From CAZISM01 sp964541895 (GTDB lineage: Bacteria; Zhuqueibacterota; Zhuqueibacteria; Residuimicrobiales; Residuimicrobiaceae): a DNA stretch of 64,000 nucleotides. The notes below the pieces were generated by a model that was not told the DNA's origin, did not search any database, and worked only from the letters and a program-made list of their open reading frames with translations. Each line of letters begins with the position of its first letter. Positions within the stretch are counted from its first letter, which is position 1. Below, one piece after another: positions 43,010 through 52,647 of the stretch. Where the stretch lies: NCBI GenBank assembly GCA_964541895.1, contig CAZISM010000010.1, positions 15,588 to 79,587 of the forward strand, read 5' to 3'. The position numbers and the translations under genes were made by a program.

Positions 43010-43021
43010 GCCCGGCTTTTT
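42994..43021 (+). terminator. Rho-independent terminator overlapping the ATPase stop
   Basis: GCCGGGCTC (42994-43002), TCTCT loop, GAGCCCGGC (43008-43016), then TTTTT. A perfect 9-bp stem. The stop codon of the ECF-type gene (43007-43009) is inside the hairpin. Confidence 0.92.
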
Positions 43022-43219
43022 GTTGGACCATCTTTCGGACTGCTTTTAATCCTCCGCTTCTCGCCTTTGACAGAAAGCGCTGTTCGAAAATACTACAAGC
43101 GGTTTGTTTTTGCCCAATGTTGAAACGCTCTTGCCGCCCTGTTGTGCAGACCCTTGCGAAAAATAAGATCTAACCTATTGAAAATAATTAGCGAAAATTT
43201 GTGGATTTTTTTGAAAATT

Positions 43220-43234
43220 TGGCAAAACATTTGC
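43220..43234 (+). promoter_or_regulatory. Sigma-54 (RpoN) promoter upstream of the activator gene
   Basis: TGGCAAAACATTTGC keeps the invariant GG and GC, with the correct ten bases between them and the TTGC element. A flanking T precedes it and an A follows. It lies 50 bases before the ATG of a sigma-54 activator, suggesting autogenous control. The predicted start is near 43246. Confidence 0.7.
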
Positions 43235-43283
43235 ATGCTTTAATGCGATACGAGGGAGTGGGTAGTATCGAGGTGGAGGATTT

Positions 43284-44369
43284 ATGTTTGAAACTCTTGG
43301 CGAAATTGACATCGAAGAACTGGACTATGATCTGCTGGAGCAGATCAAGCCAAAAACGCAAAGCCATTTCTCCGGCTTTGAGTTATATTACCCCAAGTTG
43401 AGCAAGTCCCCGGAAATCCAAAAGATCTATTCGCTCATCAACAAAGTGGCGGTCAGCAACGCATCGGTCTTGATTCAGGGTGAAACCGGCTCGGGTAAGG
43501 AATTAATCGCCGGCGCCATTCAGGCGTTGAGCCTGCGCGCGGACAAGCCCTACATCACGGTCAACTGTGCGGCTATTCCGGAACATCTGCTGGAAAGCGA
43601 GCTGTTTGGTCATGAACGAGGCGCGTTCACCGGCGCGGTTTCCACCCATGTAGGCAAATTCGAACAGGCTGACGGCGGCACGCTGTTTCTGGACGAAATC
43701 GGCGACATGGCGCCGTCCACCCAGGCCAAGATTTTGCGGGTACTGCAGGAGCAGACCTTTACGCGCGTCGGCGGCCAAAAGGTCATCCGCGTGGATGTGC
43801 GCATCATCGCCGCCACCAACAAGGATCTGTGGCAAGAGATCGAAAACGGCAATTTCCGCCCGGATCTCTATTATCGCCTCAACGTCGTCACCCTGCACGT
43901 ACCGCCGTTGCGGGAAAGACGGGAAGATATCCCCCTGCTGGCCGATTATTTCAAAAAAAAATTCGCCGCTGACTTGAAAAAGAGCGTTGGTCATTTCGCG
44001 CCCGAGACCATGGAGCTGTTGACCAATCACTCCTGGCCCGGCAACATTCGCGAATTACGCAATTTGATCGAAAGGGCGGTATTAGTATGTAATGTGAACG
44101 ATCTGATCGTGCCCCGTGACATGGCCATGACCGGCAAGGACTATTTTGCCGCCGGTGGCCGGGATCGCCGGCGTGAAGATCGCGGTCCGACTCTGCCCAC
44201 GTTAAAACTGGAAGAGCTGGAACGAATGGCTGTGACCACGGCTCTGGAACGATCCAACTGGGTGCAGAAAGACGCCGCCGAACTGCTGGGCATTTCCCCC
44301 CGGGCTTTGAATTACAAGGTCGCGCAGTTGGGTATCTCTTATGCCGGTTGGCGAAAACACGTGGTTTAG
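43284..44369 (+). CDS. Sigma-54-dependent transcriptional activator without receiver domain
   Basis: 361 residues; the ATG follows GGAGG. A short N-terminal segment of about 35 residues replaces the usual receiver or sensor domain. The AAA+ domain begins near residue 40: Walker A GETGSGKE (66-73), sigma-54 contact loop GAFTGA (113-118), Walker B TLFLDEIGDM, and the arginine-finger region FRPDLYYRLNVV. The C-terminus has a Fis-type helix-turn-helix (KDAAELLGISPRALNYKVAQLGI, about 320-345). Without a receiver it is likely controlled by another protein (as PspF is by PspA) or by its level. Its own sigma-54 promoter argues for positive feedback. Target genes may include the secreted proteins and surface polysaccharide genes to its right, but no further RpoN site was confirmed. 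Confidence 0.9.
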   Translation: MFETLGEIDIEELDYDLLEQIKPKTQSHFSGFELYYPKLSKSPEIQKIYSLINKVAVSNASVLIQGETGSGKELIAGAIQALSLRADKPYITVNCAAIPEHLLESELFGHERGAFTGAVSTHVGKFEQADGGTLFLDEIGDMAPSTQAKILRVLQEQTFTRVGGQKVIRVDVRIIAATNKDLWQEIENGNFRPDLYYRLNVVTLHVPPLRERREDIPLLADYFKKKFAADLKKSVGHFAPETMELLTNHSWPGNIRELRNLIERAVLVCNVNDLIVPRDMAMTGKDYFAAGGRDRRREDRGPTLPTLKLEELERMAVTTALERSNWVQKDAAELLGISPRALNYKVAQLGISYAGWRKHVV

Positions 44370-44420
44370 CACAGCGCTACGATAAACAGGCCTGACCAGC
44401 GAACGGAATATGTTAACCTG

Positions 44421-45029
44421 ATGATGCGTGTTTTCATTTCATATCTCTGCCTTCTGTTGTCCTTTTCCTCTTCGTTTGCCATAACGTTGCGGGTTACCTG
44501 GGATGCCAGCTCCAACACGGATCTGCTGGGTTATCGGGTGTATTGGGGCACCACCTCCAGGACCTATGCGCAAAAAAGCGATGTGACTCTGCAAACCGTT
44601 TATGATATCACCGATGTGCAGGAAGGGGTGCGGTACTATTGCAGCGTAACCGTCATCGACCTCTGGGGAAGGGAAAGTTCCTTTTCCAGCGAGGTATCGG
44701 TCAAAGCCGGCGACGACGAGGAACCGCAAGAGCCGCAGCGGCCCACCATCTGGGCCCTGGAGCCCGGCTATCCGAATCCGCTCGCGCGCGGACAGATGCA
44801 GTCCGTACACTTTGCCGTTCCTGAAGAAAGCCATTTTACCATCGAACTGTATAACGTGCTCGGTCAAAAAATACGGACACTGCACGACGGCAGCAAAACA
44901 CCGGGCTGGTACTGGTTGACCTGGGATGGAACCGTCGACCAGGCACAACACCTGCCCGCGGGAATTTATTTTTATCTTCTGACTACCGGCCTTGATTCTT
45001 TTCTCCAGCAAATGACCCTCTTGCACTAG
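44421..45029 (+). CDS. Small secreted fibronectin type III protein with sorting domain
   Basis: 202 residues. Sec signal at 1-20 (SYLCLLLSFSSSFA), one Fn3 domain (residues about 22-100: LRVTWDASSNTDLLGYRVYWG, VQEGVRYYCSVTVID), and the C-terminal FlgD-like/type A sorting domain (GYPNPLARGQMQSVHF, LYNVLGQKIRTLHDG, LPAGIYFYLL). The Fn3 domain is clearly related to that at the start of the next, much larger protein (TWDASSNTDLLGYRVYWG against KWQPNAEADLAGYRVHIG). The pair likely arose by duplication and both may decorate the surface. No enzymatic domain. Confidence 0.82.
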   Translation: MMRVFISYLCLLLSFSSSFAITLRVTWDASSNTDLLGYRVYWGTTSRTYAQKSDVTLQTVYDITDVQEGVRYYCSVTVIDLWGRESSFSSEVSVKAGDDEEPQEPQRPTIWALEPGYPNPLARGQMQSVHFAVPEESHFTIELYNVLGQKIRTLHDGSKTPGWYWLTWDGTVDQAQHLPAGIYFYLLTTGLDSFLQQMTLLH

Positions 45030-45255
45030 CCGCTCTTTTTTTCCCTTTCCGCTTCCGGTTCCACAATCGTAATCCCCGCATCAATCTCGTTATTCTGTGG
45101 CATTGACTTGAAATCGAACTCGGCCTTAACCGCTTGTAAAATAGCAGGACCGGCGCCGAGGTGTTTTGGCATGAAAGTTGAAGTGTCATAGAGCGGATAG
45201 GCGCGATACGCTTTGCGTCGGATAGTTCGATTATCAACTGAAGGATCACCGGTAT

Positions 45256-48200
45256 ATGGTACAGTTTTTTCGTCGCGTTCTCAATCTGCTGGGATTGGTG
45301 GTGCTGCTGGGTTGCACGGTACAGGGGGCGGGATTGAAATTAAAATGGCAGCCCAATGCGGAAGCGGATTTGGCAGGGTATCGCGTTCACATCGGCCAGC
45401 AATCACGTACCTATACGAAATCGATAAATGTGGGTGACACCACCGCAACCCTCATCAGCGATCTGGCAGACAACACCACCTACTATTTCAGCGTGACCGC
45501 GTACGATCACGCCGGCAACGAAAGCGGGTATGCCAATGAGATCAGCATCACGCTTGGTGATACCAAGCCGCCGACGCTGGCGTCCATCACGGTGATCAGC
45601 AAAAGCGAATTGCTCCTGGTGTTCAGTGAAGCTGTGGAAGAGAACAGCAGCCAGGATGCCGGCCATTACAAAATCGTGCCTGCGGTCACCGTCACTTCCG
45701 CGCTGCTGCAGAGCGACAAAAAAACCGTGCTGATCAAAACCGCAGAGCACCAGGCCGGTGTGGATTACTCGCTGGTGGTCAACGGCGTTACCGATCGCGC
45801 CTTGACCGGCAACGCCATTGCCGCCGACAGCAAGCTCTCCTACCGCCTGGGTGCTGAAGATGCGGATACGACGCCGCCGGTGCTGCAGATGGCAAGTCTG
45901 GTCTCGGCCACGCAGCTGCAGCTCTATTTCAACGAGCCGCTGGATCCGGCTTCGGCCACGGCGACGAGTCATTACGCCATCCGCGATGTCACGGTTGAGG
46001 CGGCGGTTCTCTCTGCCGACGGCAGCATGGTACATTTGACCACCTCCCGGCATGCCGCCGGGTCGGTGTACACTGTGACCGTCAACGACGTCACCGATCG
46101 CTCGGCGCGCAAGAACAAGATTCAAGCCAACAGCACCTACACGTATACCTACGATCCCGGCGACGTGACCGGGCCGGTGATCACCCTGGTCAATGCCACC
46201 GCCGTCAACCAGATAGAGGTCATGTTCAACGAGCCGGTGGATGAAAGCAGCGCGGAAACGCTCAGCCATTACAGCATCAACAACGGCATCTCTATCCTCA
46301 GCGCCGAGCTGGACGGGTCCGGCCAGGTCCTGCGGCTGCAGACCTCGGCGCATCTGGCTAATCAGGTGTACGTGTTCAGCGCCGAAGGGGTGGTGGACAA
46401 GAGCGCCAACCACAACGCCATGGCCGGCAAAAACACCGCCTCCTATGTGTATGCGCCGGCCGATCAGGTCGGTCCGACCATCACCCGGGTGGTGATGAAA
46501 GATTTCACCCACCTTTTGGTGACCTTTAACGAAGCCGTCGATGCCACCTCGGCTGAGGATGAAACCCATTATGTGATCAACAACAGTATCCGGGTCTTTT
46601 CCGCAAACCTGGACGGTGACGGCAAAAGCGTAGAGCTGTTGACGAGTCCGCATGTTTCCGGGCAGATTTACACGCTGCAGATCAGCAAAGTCAAAGACAC
46701 AGCTTCTCCGGGAAATGAGATCATCGCCAACAGCTCCTACGCCTATGTATATGGTGTGACCGAGCCCAACACCGGTCCGACGATCGCCGAGGTGCAGGTG
46801 TTGTCCGCCAACCGGCTGCAGGTCTCGTTTAACAAGCCGGTCGAGAAAAACAGTGCGCAAAGCGCAAGCAATTACGTTCTCAATCGCGGCGCTGCGGTGA
46901 CATCAGCCACGCTGGATGCATCGGCCACGCGCGTGACGCTGCAGACCTCCACCCATGAACCGAACAAGATATACATCATCAGCGTCAGCAACATCATAGA
47001 TGCCGGCGGCAACCGCAACATGATTCTGCCCAACAGTTCCTACAGCTATGTCTATGAAGGGGTCGATCAGACCGGGCCGGTGATTACGCTGGTCAAAGTG
47101 GTGGACAGTGAACATCTCGACATTCTGTTCAACGAACGTCTGGCCCTGGAGGGCGCGGCCACGCTTTCGTCCTACACACTGAACGCCGGCCTGGAGGTCA
47201 AGGCGGCGGAACTGGATGCCGGCCGCCGCATCGTGCACCTGACCACATCGTCGCATCACAGTCAGACCGTGTACGTGCTGCGCATCAACGGCCTCAAAGA
47301 CGAAGCGGCCGGCAACGCCATCCTGGCGAACACCAGCTACACCTATGTTTATGAGCCGGCCGATGCCTTGCCGCCGACGCTGGCGATGGTGCGGGTCAAA
47401 GACGCCCAGCATGTGGAGGTGGTGTTTTCCGAAAACGTGGACCAGGCGACGGCGCTGGACATCACGCACTATACCTTGAACGGCAGCGAAGTGCGCTCCG
47501 CCAAAAAGGGCAGTGCCGGCCATCTGGTGGAGCTGGAAGTCACGGCGCTGCAAACCGGCAAAATTCATCTCCTGGCGGTCAACGATGTCTGCGATGCGGC
47601 CGGCAACCGGATTCACGCCAACAGCTCTTATGCCTTTACCTTTGGCGATCTGACGCTGGAGCAGGTGCCGGCCGTGATCGACGTCTATGCCGCCGCTGCC
47701 GCCGAGCTGTATGTGACCTTTAACATGAAGGTGAACAAAGCCCAGGCGGAAACCATTGCCAATTATATCCTCCAGGGCGGCACGATCATCACGTCCGCCA
47801 AACTGGATGGCTCCATGACGCAGCTAAAGCTGCAAACCAGCGCGCATCTGGCAGGACGGATCTATAGCGTTATGATCAACAACATCAGCCGCTGGGACCG
47901 TCCGGACCTGATCTGCAAAACCAATACGCCTTTTTTCTATACCTTGCAGCAGGATAGCAAAGCACCGCCCAAGCTGGAAAAGGTGGCTATCGAAGGCGAA
48001 AATCTCGTTCGCCTGACCTTTTCCGCTACCTTGGAAAAAAGCTCGGCTGAGAACAAACGCAATTATCTGATCAGCAATAATCTGACGGTGCTGTCCGCCG
48101 AACTGCAGTCGGATGCCATGCAGGTCCTTTTAGAAACAGCGCGCCATCAGTCCGGCAAAGCCTATACGATCACGGTAGCCGGCGTGAAGGGATCCAGCTC

Positions 48201-49047
48201 GGCTACGGCTATGACCAGCGCGGTGCAGGCGTATACCTATATGCCCAGTCTGGAAATAAAAATCGATGGGCTTGCCGAGGCCATGCTCTCCTACGCGGAT
48301 GTCGGCCGGCCGTATTATGTGGATCGCAACTATGTGCTGACCACTGTTCCCGAAGACCTGGTGCGGGCCAAGCTGGTGATGACCGCCAATAACGATCGTA
48401 CCCAGGCTGACAGCCGTTTCCTCATTGTGCAGTTGAGCAAATCAGCCCTGGTCTATGTGGCTTATGACGATCGCGCCACTTCGGTGCCCAATTGGCTGGA
48501 TGCCAATTTTGTCAAGAGCGACCGCTATCTCGGCACTTCAGAAAGCGGCAATCGTTTGCGGTTATGGCAGGGATATTTCCCGGCCGGAAGAGTGATCATG
48601 GGTGGCAATGCGGCCGTGGGCAGTCGTGGTAGCCAAATGATGTACGTGGTGCTGATCCAGGAGGGTGATTTTGGCAGCACCGCCCCAGGCGGCTATACCG
48701 AAGGGAGCGCCCTCGGCCGCAAGATTCCTGAAACGGTCAACCTGCTGAGCAACTATCCCAATCCGTTTAATCCGCGTACGACGATCCGCTTTGAACTGCC
48801 GTACGAGCAGGAGGTGCAGGTGATGGTCTATGACCTGTTGGGTCGCCGGGTGCGCATGCTCTATCATACCCATGCCACCGCCGGCCAGCATTCGGTCCTG
48901 TGGGACGGTACCAACGAAGAGGGTGTGCCGGTGGCGGCCGGTGTCTACCTTTACCGGCTGGACAGCTGGGAAAACGGCCAGCGCAACGGATTGTCGTACA
49001 AGGAAAACTATATCACCAAAACAGGCAAAATGACCCTGCTGAAATAG
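45256..49047 (+). CDS. Giant secreted Fn3 plus nine Ig-like (SbsA/Big-type) repeats and sorting domain
   Basis: 1263 residues. The N-terminus (LLGLVVLLGCTVQG) is a signal with a possible lipobox (LLGC, Cys20). One Fn3 domain (about 25-100) is followed by nine repeats of about 97-101 residues. Each has the pattern PP/GP.I..V...D...L.V.FNE.VD..SA....HY.L......SA.LD.....V.L.T..H..G..Y.L.V..V.D.AGN.I..NSSY.Y.Y, as in SbsA-type Ig-like domains of S-layer and adhesin proteins. A beta-rich module of about 140 residues (VYVAYDDRATSVPNWLDANF) and the type A sorting domain (NYPNPFNPRTTIRFEL) end the protein. Adhesive or structural role inferred. A strong terminator follows at 49112. Confidence 0.88.
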   Translation: MVQFFRRVLNLLGLVVLLGCTVQGAGLKLKWQPNAEADLAGYRVHIGQQSRTYTKSINVGDTTATLISDLADNTTYYFSVTAYDHAGNESGYANEISITLGDTKPPTLASITVISKSELLLVFSEAVEENSSQDAGHYKIVPAVTVTSALLQSDKKTVLIKTAEHQAGVDYSLVVNGVTDRALTGNAIAADSKLSYRLGAEDADTTPPVLQMASLVSATQLQLYFNEPLDPASATATSHYAIRDVTVEAAVLSADGSMVHLTTSRHAAGSVYTVTVNDVTDRSARKNKIQANSTYTYTYDPGDVTGPVITLVNATAVNQIEVMFNEPVDESSAETLSHYSINNGISILSAELDGSGQVLRLQTSAHLANQVYVFSAEGVVDKSANHNAMAGKNTASYVYAPADQVGPTITRVVMKDFTHLLVTFNEAVDATSAEDETHYVINNSIRVFSANLDGDGKSVELLTSPHVSGQIYTLQISKVKDTASPGNEIIANSSYAYVYGVTEPNTGPTIAEVQVLSANRLQVSFNKPVEKNSAQSASNYVLNRGAAVTSATLDASATRVTLQTSTHEPNKIYIISVSNIIDAGGNRNMILPNSSYSYVYEGVDQTGPVITLVKVVDSEHLDILFNERLALEGAATLSSYTLNAGLEVKAAELDAGRRIVHLTTSSHHSQTVYVLRINGLKDEAAGNAILANTSYTYVYEPADALPPTLAMVRVKDAQHVEVVFSENVDQATALDITHYTLNGSEVRSAKKGSAGHLVELEVTALQTGKIHLLAVNDVCDAAGNRIHANSSYAFTFGDLTLEQVPAVIDVYAAAAAELYVTFNMKVNKAQAETIANYILQGGTIITSAKLDGSMTQLKLQTSAHLAGRIYSVMINNISRWDRPDLICKTNTPFFYTLQQDSKAPPKLEKVAIEGENLVRLTFSATLEKSSAENKRNYLISNNLTVLSAELQSDAMQVLLETARHQSGKAYTITVAGVKGSSSATAMTSAVQAYTYMPSLEIKIDGLAEAMLSYADVGRPYYVDRNYVLTTVPEDLVRAKLVMTANNDRTQADSRFLIVQLSKSALVYVAYDDRATSVPNWLDANFVKSDRYLGTSESGNRLRLWQGYFPAGRVIMGGNAAVGSRGSQMMYVVLIQEGDFGSTAPGGYTEGSALGRKIPETVNLLSNYPNPFNPRTTIRFELPYEQEVQVMVYDLLGRRVRMLYHTHATAGQHSVLWDGTNEEGVPVAAGVYLYRLDSWENGQRNGLSYKENYITKTGKMTLLK

Positions 49048-49111
49048 AGCAAAAAAACATAGTAGAAGAGCCTCCTCCAGAAGACGCAGCCCCTGCGCCC
49101 TTCTCCTCCGG

Positions 49112-49148
49112 CGGCCCCGGGTTTTCTCCGGCTCGGGGCCGTTTTATT
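49112..49148 (+). terminator. Rho-independent terminator
   Basis: CGGCCCCG (49112-49119) pairs with CGGGGCCG (49134-49141) over a 14-base loop and is followed by TTTTATTT. It lies 65 bases after the stop of the giant repeat protein and just before the promoter of the export cluster. Confidence 0.82.
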
Positions 49149-49165
49149 TCAAATCAGGATCGGAA

Positions 49166-49194
49166 TTGACAATAAGCAATAGAATGAGTATATT
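49166..49194 (+). promoter_or_regulatory. Strong sigma-70-type promoter of the polysaccharide export genes
   Basis: A consensus TTGACA (49166-49171), 17-base spacer and TATATT (49189-49194, 5/6). It is the best promoter seen in the window. The predicted start is near 49201, giving a leader of about 93 bases to the ATG at 49294. Confidence 0.75.
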
Positions 49195-49207
49195 ATTTTT
49201 AATTGGG

Positions 49208-49217
49208 GTAGCGCTAC
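49208..49217. promoter_or_regulatory. Palindrome GTAGCGCTAC just downstream of the promoter
   Basis: A perfect 10-bp palindrome at about +8 to +17 of the predicted start. Its position suits a repressor site; the binding protein is unknown. Short palindromes occur by chance, so the evidence is position only. Confidence 0.35.
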
Positions 49218-49293
49218 ATATTGATACTTTGCGATAATTTCAGCATGAATCGTTCAACTCTGGCATATATTTCGGCTTAATGGCGGGCAACCT

Positions 49294-51252
49294 ATGAAAT
49301 CGCGTACCATGATGAGAATGCTGTTCCGAGATCTGCCGGCGGTGCTCTGCCTCCTGTCGACCGTTGCCATGGCACAAACGGCCCAGCTGACGCTGCCCCA
49401 GTTTCCGGCTAAAGCTGTAGAAACGCCGGTGGCCGGCCAGGAAACGGCCGCGGCACCGGCACCGACTCCCAAAGCCGTTCAACCCTATGGATACTCTTTT
49501 TTTCAGACCGGGGTCGCCGGCGCCAACACCGTCACCACCGGTGCAATGACGCAGGATTACCTGCTGGGACCGGGCGATCAGTTGATCATACACCTGGGCG
49601 GCAAGGTGCAGGAAAATTTTGAAGCCATGGTGAGCGCCGACGGCAAGCTTTATGTGCCGACGGTGGGCGTGCTTGCCGTGCAGGGATTGACGTTCAGTCA
49701 GCTGCAGAAAAAACTGGAAGAACGGTTGCAGGGTCTCTATGCCGGCTATTCGCTGGAGGTGATGCTGGCGGTGCCGAAATTGATCCGCATCGGCGTCACC
49801 GGCGAAGTTCGTGAGCCCGGACAATATACCATCACTGCGCTCAGTTCGGTGCTGGATGCGGTCGCACAGGCCAAGGGGCCCACGGATATCGGTTCGTTGC
49901 GCGATATTCAGGTCTATCGGGGGGATCGTCTCGTACATCATATTGATCTCTATGATTACCTGCTCAAGCCGGGCAGCGGCGTCTATGGCCAGTTGCAGAG
50001 CGGGGATCAGGTGTTTGTTCCCATCTGCAAAAAGCGGATACAGGTGACCGGCGAAGTCTATCGGCCGGCCATATATGAAATTCATCCTGATTGTCCGGAA
50101 CGGCTCACCGATATGCTGACCCTGGCCGGCGGCACCACCGATTATGCCTTTCTCGCCAAGGTGGAATACAGCCGCCTGCAGGACAACGGCATTCGCCAGG
50201 TCGCTTATCTCGGCCTGACGGACACGTCGAGTGCGTCCTGGCAGAATCCCCTGCTGGAAAACGACGATCAGATCCATGTGTTCTCCCGGCTGGATCAGGT
50301 GCCGCTGCAAAAAGTGTCCATTTGGGGCGAAGTGAATCGCCCCGGCGAATATGAATTTGAAGAGAACGTGCGCGTCAGCGATCTCGTTCTCAAGGCGGGT
50401 TATCTGACCCGTAGTGCGTTTATGCTGAAAGCACAGGTGGCCAAGGTGGATCCGCTGCAGCCGACGCGCATGATCGATGTGGACCTCGAGGGCGCGTTGC
50501 AGCGCCACGATCCCGGCCAGGACATCCTGCTGGACGCAGACGATCAGGTTTTTATCCGCCGCGTTCCGGAGTGGGAGGTGGGGCCCACCGTCGAACTGCG
50601 CGGCGAGGCAAAGTTCCCCGGCATGTACGCCATCGTCAAGGATTCCACCACCCTGTATTCGGTGTTGATGCGGGCCGGCGGCTTTACCAAAAACGCTCTC
50701 ATCGGTGAAGCCAAGCTTATCCGCCGGCGTGAATTGCCGGTGGAGGACAAAGAGTTTGAACGGCTTAAATCCATGACGCGGGATCAGATGAGTGAACTGG
50801 AATACGAATATCTGGTCATGAAACAGAACAGCGCCAATGTCAACGAGATCGTCGTTGATTTCGACAGGCTGCTGAATAGAGGCGATCGCACGCAGGATGT
50901 AAAGCTGCTGGACGGCGATGTCATCGTCATTCCGGAAACGCCGCGGGTGGTCCTGGTCACCGGCTGTGTCGGCAAGCCGGGCGGTGTGGTCTACCGGGCC
51001 GGCGCCGAGCTCTCCTATTACATCGCCCAGGCCGGCGGCTACAGCTGGGATGCCGACGGCCGTCGCACCAAGGTGATCAAGGTGACCGGTGAAATCAAGG
51101 ACGATGAAGACGTGAACGCGTTTTCACCCGGCGACCGCATCTGGGTGCCGCGCCAGGCGGAACACGATTACTGGCAGATTTTTCGCGATATCATGATGGT
51201 GGCCGGACAGGTGGCCACCATGTATCTGGTTATTCACACGGCAACGAAATGA
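49294..51252 (+). CDS. Wza-like polysaccharide export protein with multiple SLBB domains
   Basis: 652 residues with a signal peptide (MLFRDLPAVLCLLSTVAMA). The N-terminal Poly_export domain begins near residue 80 (DYLLGPGDQLIIHLGGKVQENFEAMVSADGKLYVPTVG). About five SLBB beta-grasp domains follow (for example IRIGVTGEVREPGQYTI, VSIWGEVNRPGEYEF, VELRGEAKFPGMYAI, VLVTGCVGKPGGVVY). A single hydrophobic stretch lies near the C-terminus (IMMVAGQVATMYLVIHTA). E. coli Wza is about 380 residues and a lipoprotein; this one is longer and lacks a lipobox, like the large SLBB exporters of FCB bacteria. It forms the outer-membrane/periplasmic conduit and overlaps the wzz-like gene by four bases. Confidence 0.9.
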   Translation: MKSRTMMRMLFRDLPAVLCLLSTVAMAQTAQLTLPQFPAKAVETPVAGQETAAAPAPTPKAVQPYGYSFFQTGVAGANTVTTGAMTQDYLLGPGDQLIIHLGGKVQENFEAMVSADGKLYVPTVGVLAVQGLTFSQLQKKLEERLQGLYAGYSLEVMLAVPKLIRIGVTGEVREPGQYTITALSSVLDAVAQAKGPTDIGSLRDIQVYRGDRLVHHIDLYDYLLKPGSGVYGQLQSGDQVFVPICKKRIQVTGEVYRPAIYEIHPDCPERLTDMLTLAGGTTDYAFLAKVEYSRLQDNGIRQVAYLGLTDTSSASWQNPLLENDDQIHVFSRLDQVPLQKVSIWGEVNRPGEYEFEENVRVSDLVLKAGYLTRSAFMLKAQVAKVDPLQPTRMIDVDLEGALQRHDPGQDILLDADDQVFIRRVPEWEVGPTVELRGEAKFPGMYAIVKDSTTLYSVLMRAGGFTKNALIGEAKLIRRRELPVEDKEFERLKSMTRDQMSELEYEYLVMKQNSANVNEIVVDFDRLLNRGDRTQDVKLLDGDVIVIPETPRVVLVTGCVGKPGGVVYRAGAELSYYIAQAGGYSWDADGRRTKVIKVTGEIKDDEDVNAFSPGDRIWVPRQAEHDYWQIFRDIMMVAGQVATMYLVIHTATK

Positions 51253-52487
51253 CCATGAACGAAGAAAAACACATCATCGAACTGCATCTCTTTGACCACC
51301 TCATGCTGGTAGTGCGTCGGCGTGGCCTGATCGTGCGCAACGTGGGCCTGACCCTGCTGGCGGTTTTGGCGTTGAGCTATGTTCTGCCGCAGCGCTACAC
51401 CGCTGTTACCACGCTGCTGCCGCCGGCGGAGCAGGACAAATGGGGCATGTCCGCCATGATTTCTGAAATGGCTATCCCCGGTTTGAACCTGGGCAGCCAG
51501 GCCTCTTCGTCCGATCTATTGATGGAGCTGCTCAACAGCCGTACGGTGAACGAACGGGTGCTGCAGACGGAATTCAAATTTAAAAACGACACGCTGCCGC
51601 TGTGGCAGGTCCTGGATTTTGCAACCGCGGAAAAAGCGCTGCTGCGCATGCCGGAGCGGGCCCATTTTATCATTTCCAAAAAAGGGGTGATCACCATCAG
51701 CGCAGAGATGCCGGCGCCGCAACTGGCCGCGGATGTGGCCAACGCCTATGTGGAGGTTCTGGACAAGGTCAACCAGGAAAAGGCGGTATCGCGGGCGCGC
51801 AATTCACGCATCTATATCGAAACGCAGCTGGCGCGGACGTCGGCTGATCTCAAACAGGCCATGCAGCAGTTGGCCGATTATCAGGTCGGGCATCAGGCGG
51901 TGTTGCTGGAAGAGCAAACCAAGGCGGCCATCGAGCGTGCCGGAGAATTAAAGGGACAAATCATCGCCAAGCAGGTGCAGTTGGGCGTGATGCGGCAGAG
52001 TATGAAAGAGGCCAATCCGCTGGTGGAAAAGGCGGAACGGGAGCTGGCGCAGCTGCAGCGACTGTACAACGAGGTGCAATTCGGCAACGGCACCGCGGTC
52101 AAAGAGTATGTGAAGCCTTTTTCGTCGGTGCCGGAAACGGGTATACCGCTGGCCGAGCTGGTACGCGAAGTAAAAATTCAGGAAACGGTTTGGGCGCTGC
52201 TGAATCAGCAGTATTACCAGGCCAAGATCGAAGAAGCGCGCGACATTCCCACGGTGCAGGTGCTGGACCGGGCGGTGGCGCCCTCTTTCCGCAGCGCGCC
52301 CAAACGCAAAATGCTGCTGCTGGTGTTCGGCGTACTCGCGCTGGTGTTCAGCATTCTATGGATCCTGTTGCAGAATTTCTGGCAGAATATGGAAGCGGGC
52401 AGCAAAGCCAAAGCCCGTCGCCTGGCGGATGAGCTGCGCAAAGATGCCGAGCGTGTGCGCCGGCTGCTGCATCTGCACAAGCGTTAG
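51249..52487 (+). CDS. Wzz/chain-length determinant-family inner-membrane protein
   Basis: 412 residues; the start overlaps the exporter stop by four bases (ATGA), with another ATG two codons later. Two membrane segments flank a long periplasmic helical region: TM1 at about 28-46 (VRNVGLTLLAVLALSYVLP) and TM2 at about 350-372 (LLLVFGVLALVFSILWILL). The N-terminal Wzz motif RYTAVTTLLPP and a coiled coil (about 170-270) are present, and the Pro-rich motif before TM2 reads VAPSFRSAPKRK. No C-terminal tyrosine-kinase domain is present. It would set polymer length or couple polymerisation to the exporter next door. Confidence 0.9.
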   Translation: MTMNEEKHIIELHLFDHLMLVVRRRGLIVRNVGLTLLAVLALSYVLPQRYTAVTTLLPPAEQDKWGMSAMISEMAIPGLNLGSQASSSDLLMELLNSRTVNERVLQTEFKFKNDTLPLWQVLDFATAEKALLRMPERAHFIISKKGVITISAEMPAPQLAADVANAYVEVLDKVNQEKAVSRARNSRIYIETQLARTSADLKQAMQQLADYQVGHQAVLLEEQTKAAIERAGELKGQIIAKQVQLGVMRQSMKEANPLVEKAERELAQLQRLYNEVQFGNGTAVKEYVKPFSSVPETGIPLAELVREVKIQETVWALLNQQYYQAKIEEARDIPTVQVLDRAVAPSFRSAPKRKMLLLVFGVLALVFSILWILLQNFWQNMEAGSKAKARRLADELRKDAERVRRLLHLHKR

Positions 52488-52647
52488 CGGCGCCGGCGGT
52501 TCGAATCGGGGAACGGCGTGATACGGCCGCCCCTCAATCCCGGGGGCGTCTTGCCGCATCCATCCTCTCGGCAGCGCGGGCCGTCTCGCGTCTGCTGCAC
52601 TCTACTCTGAGCATTCATAAAATATACCATACCTTTCGGAGAACACT

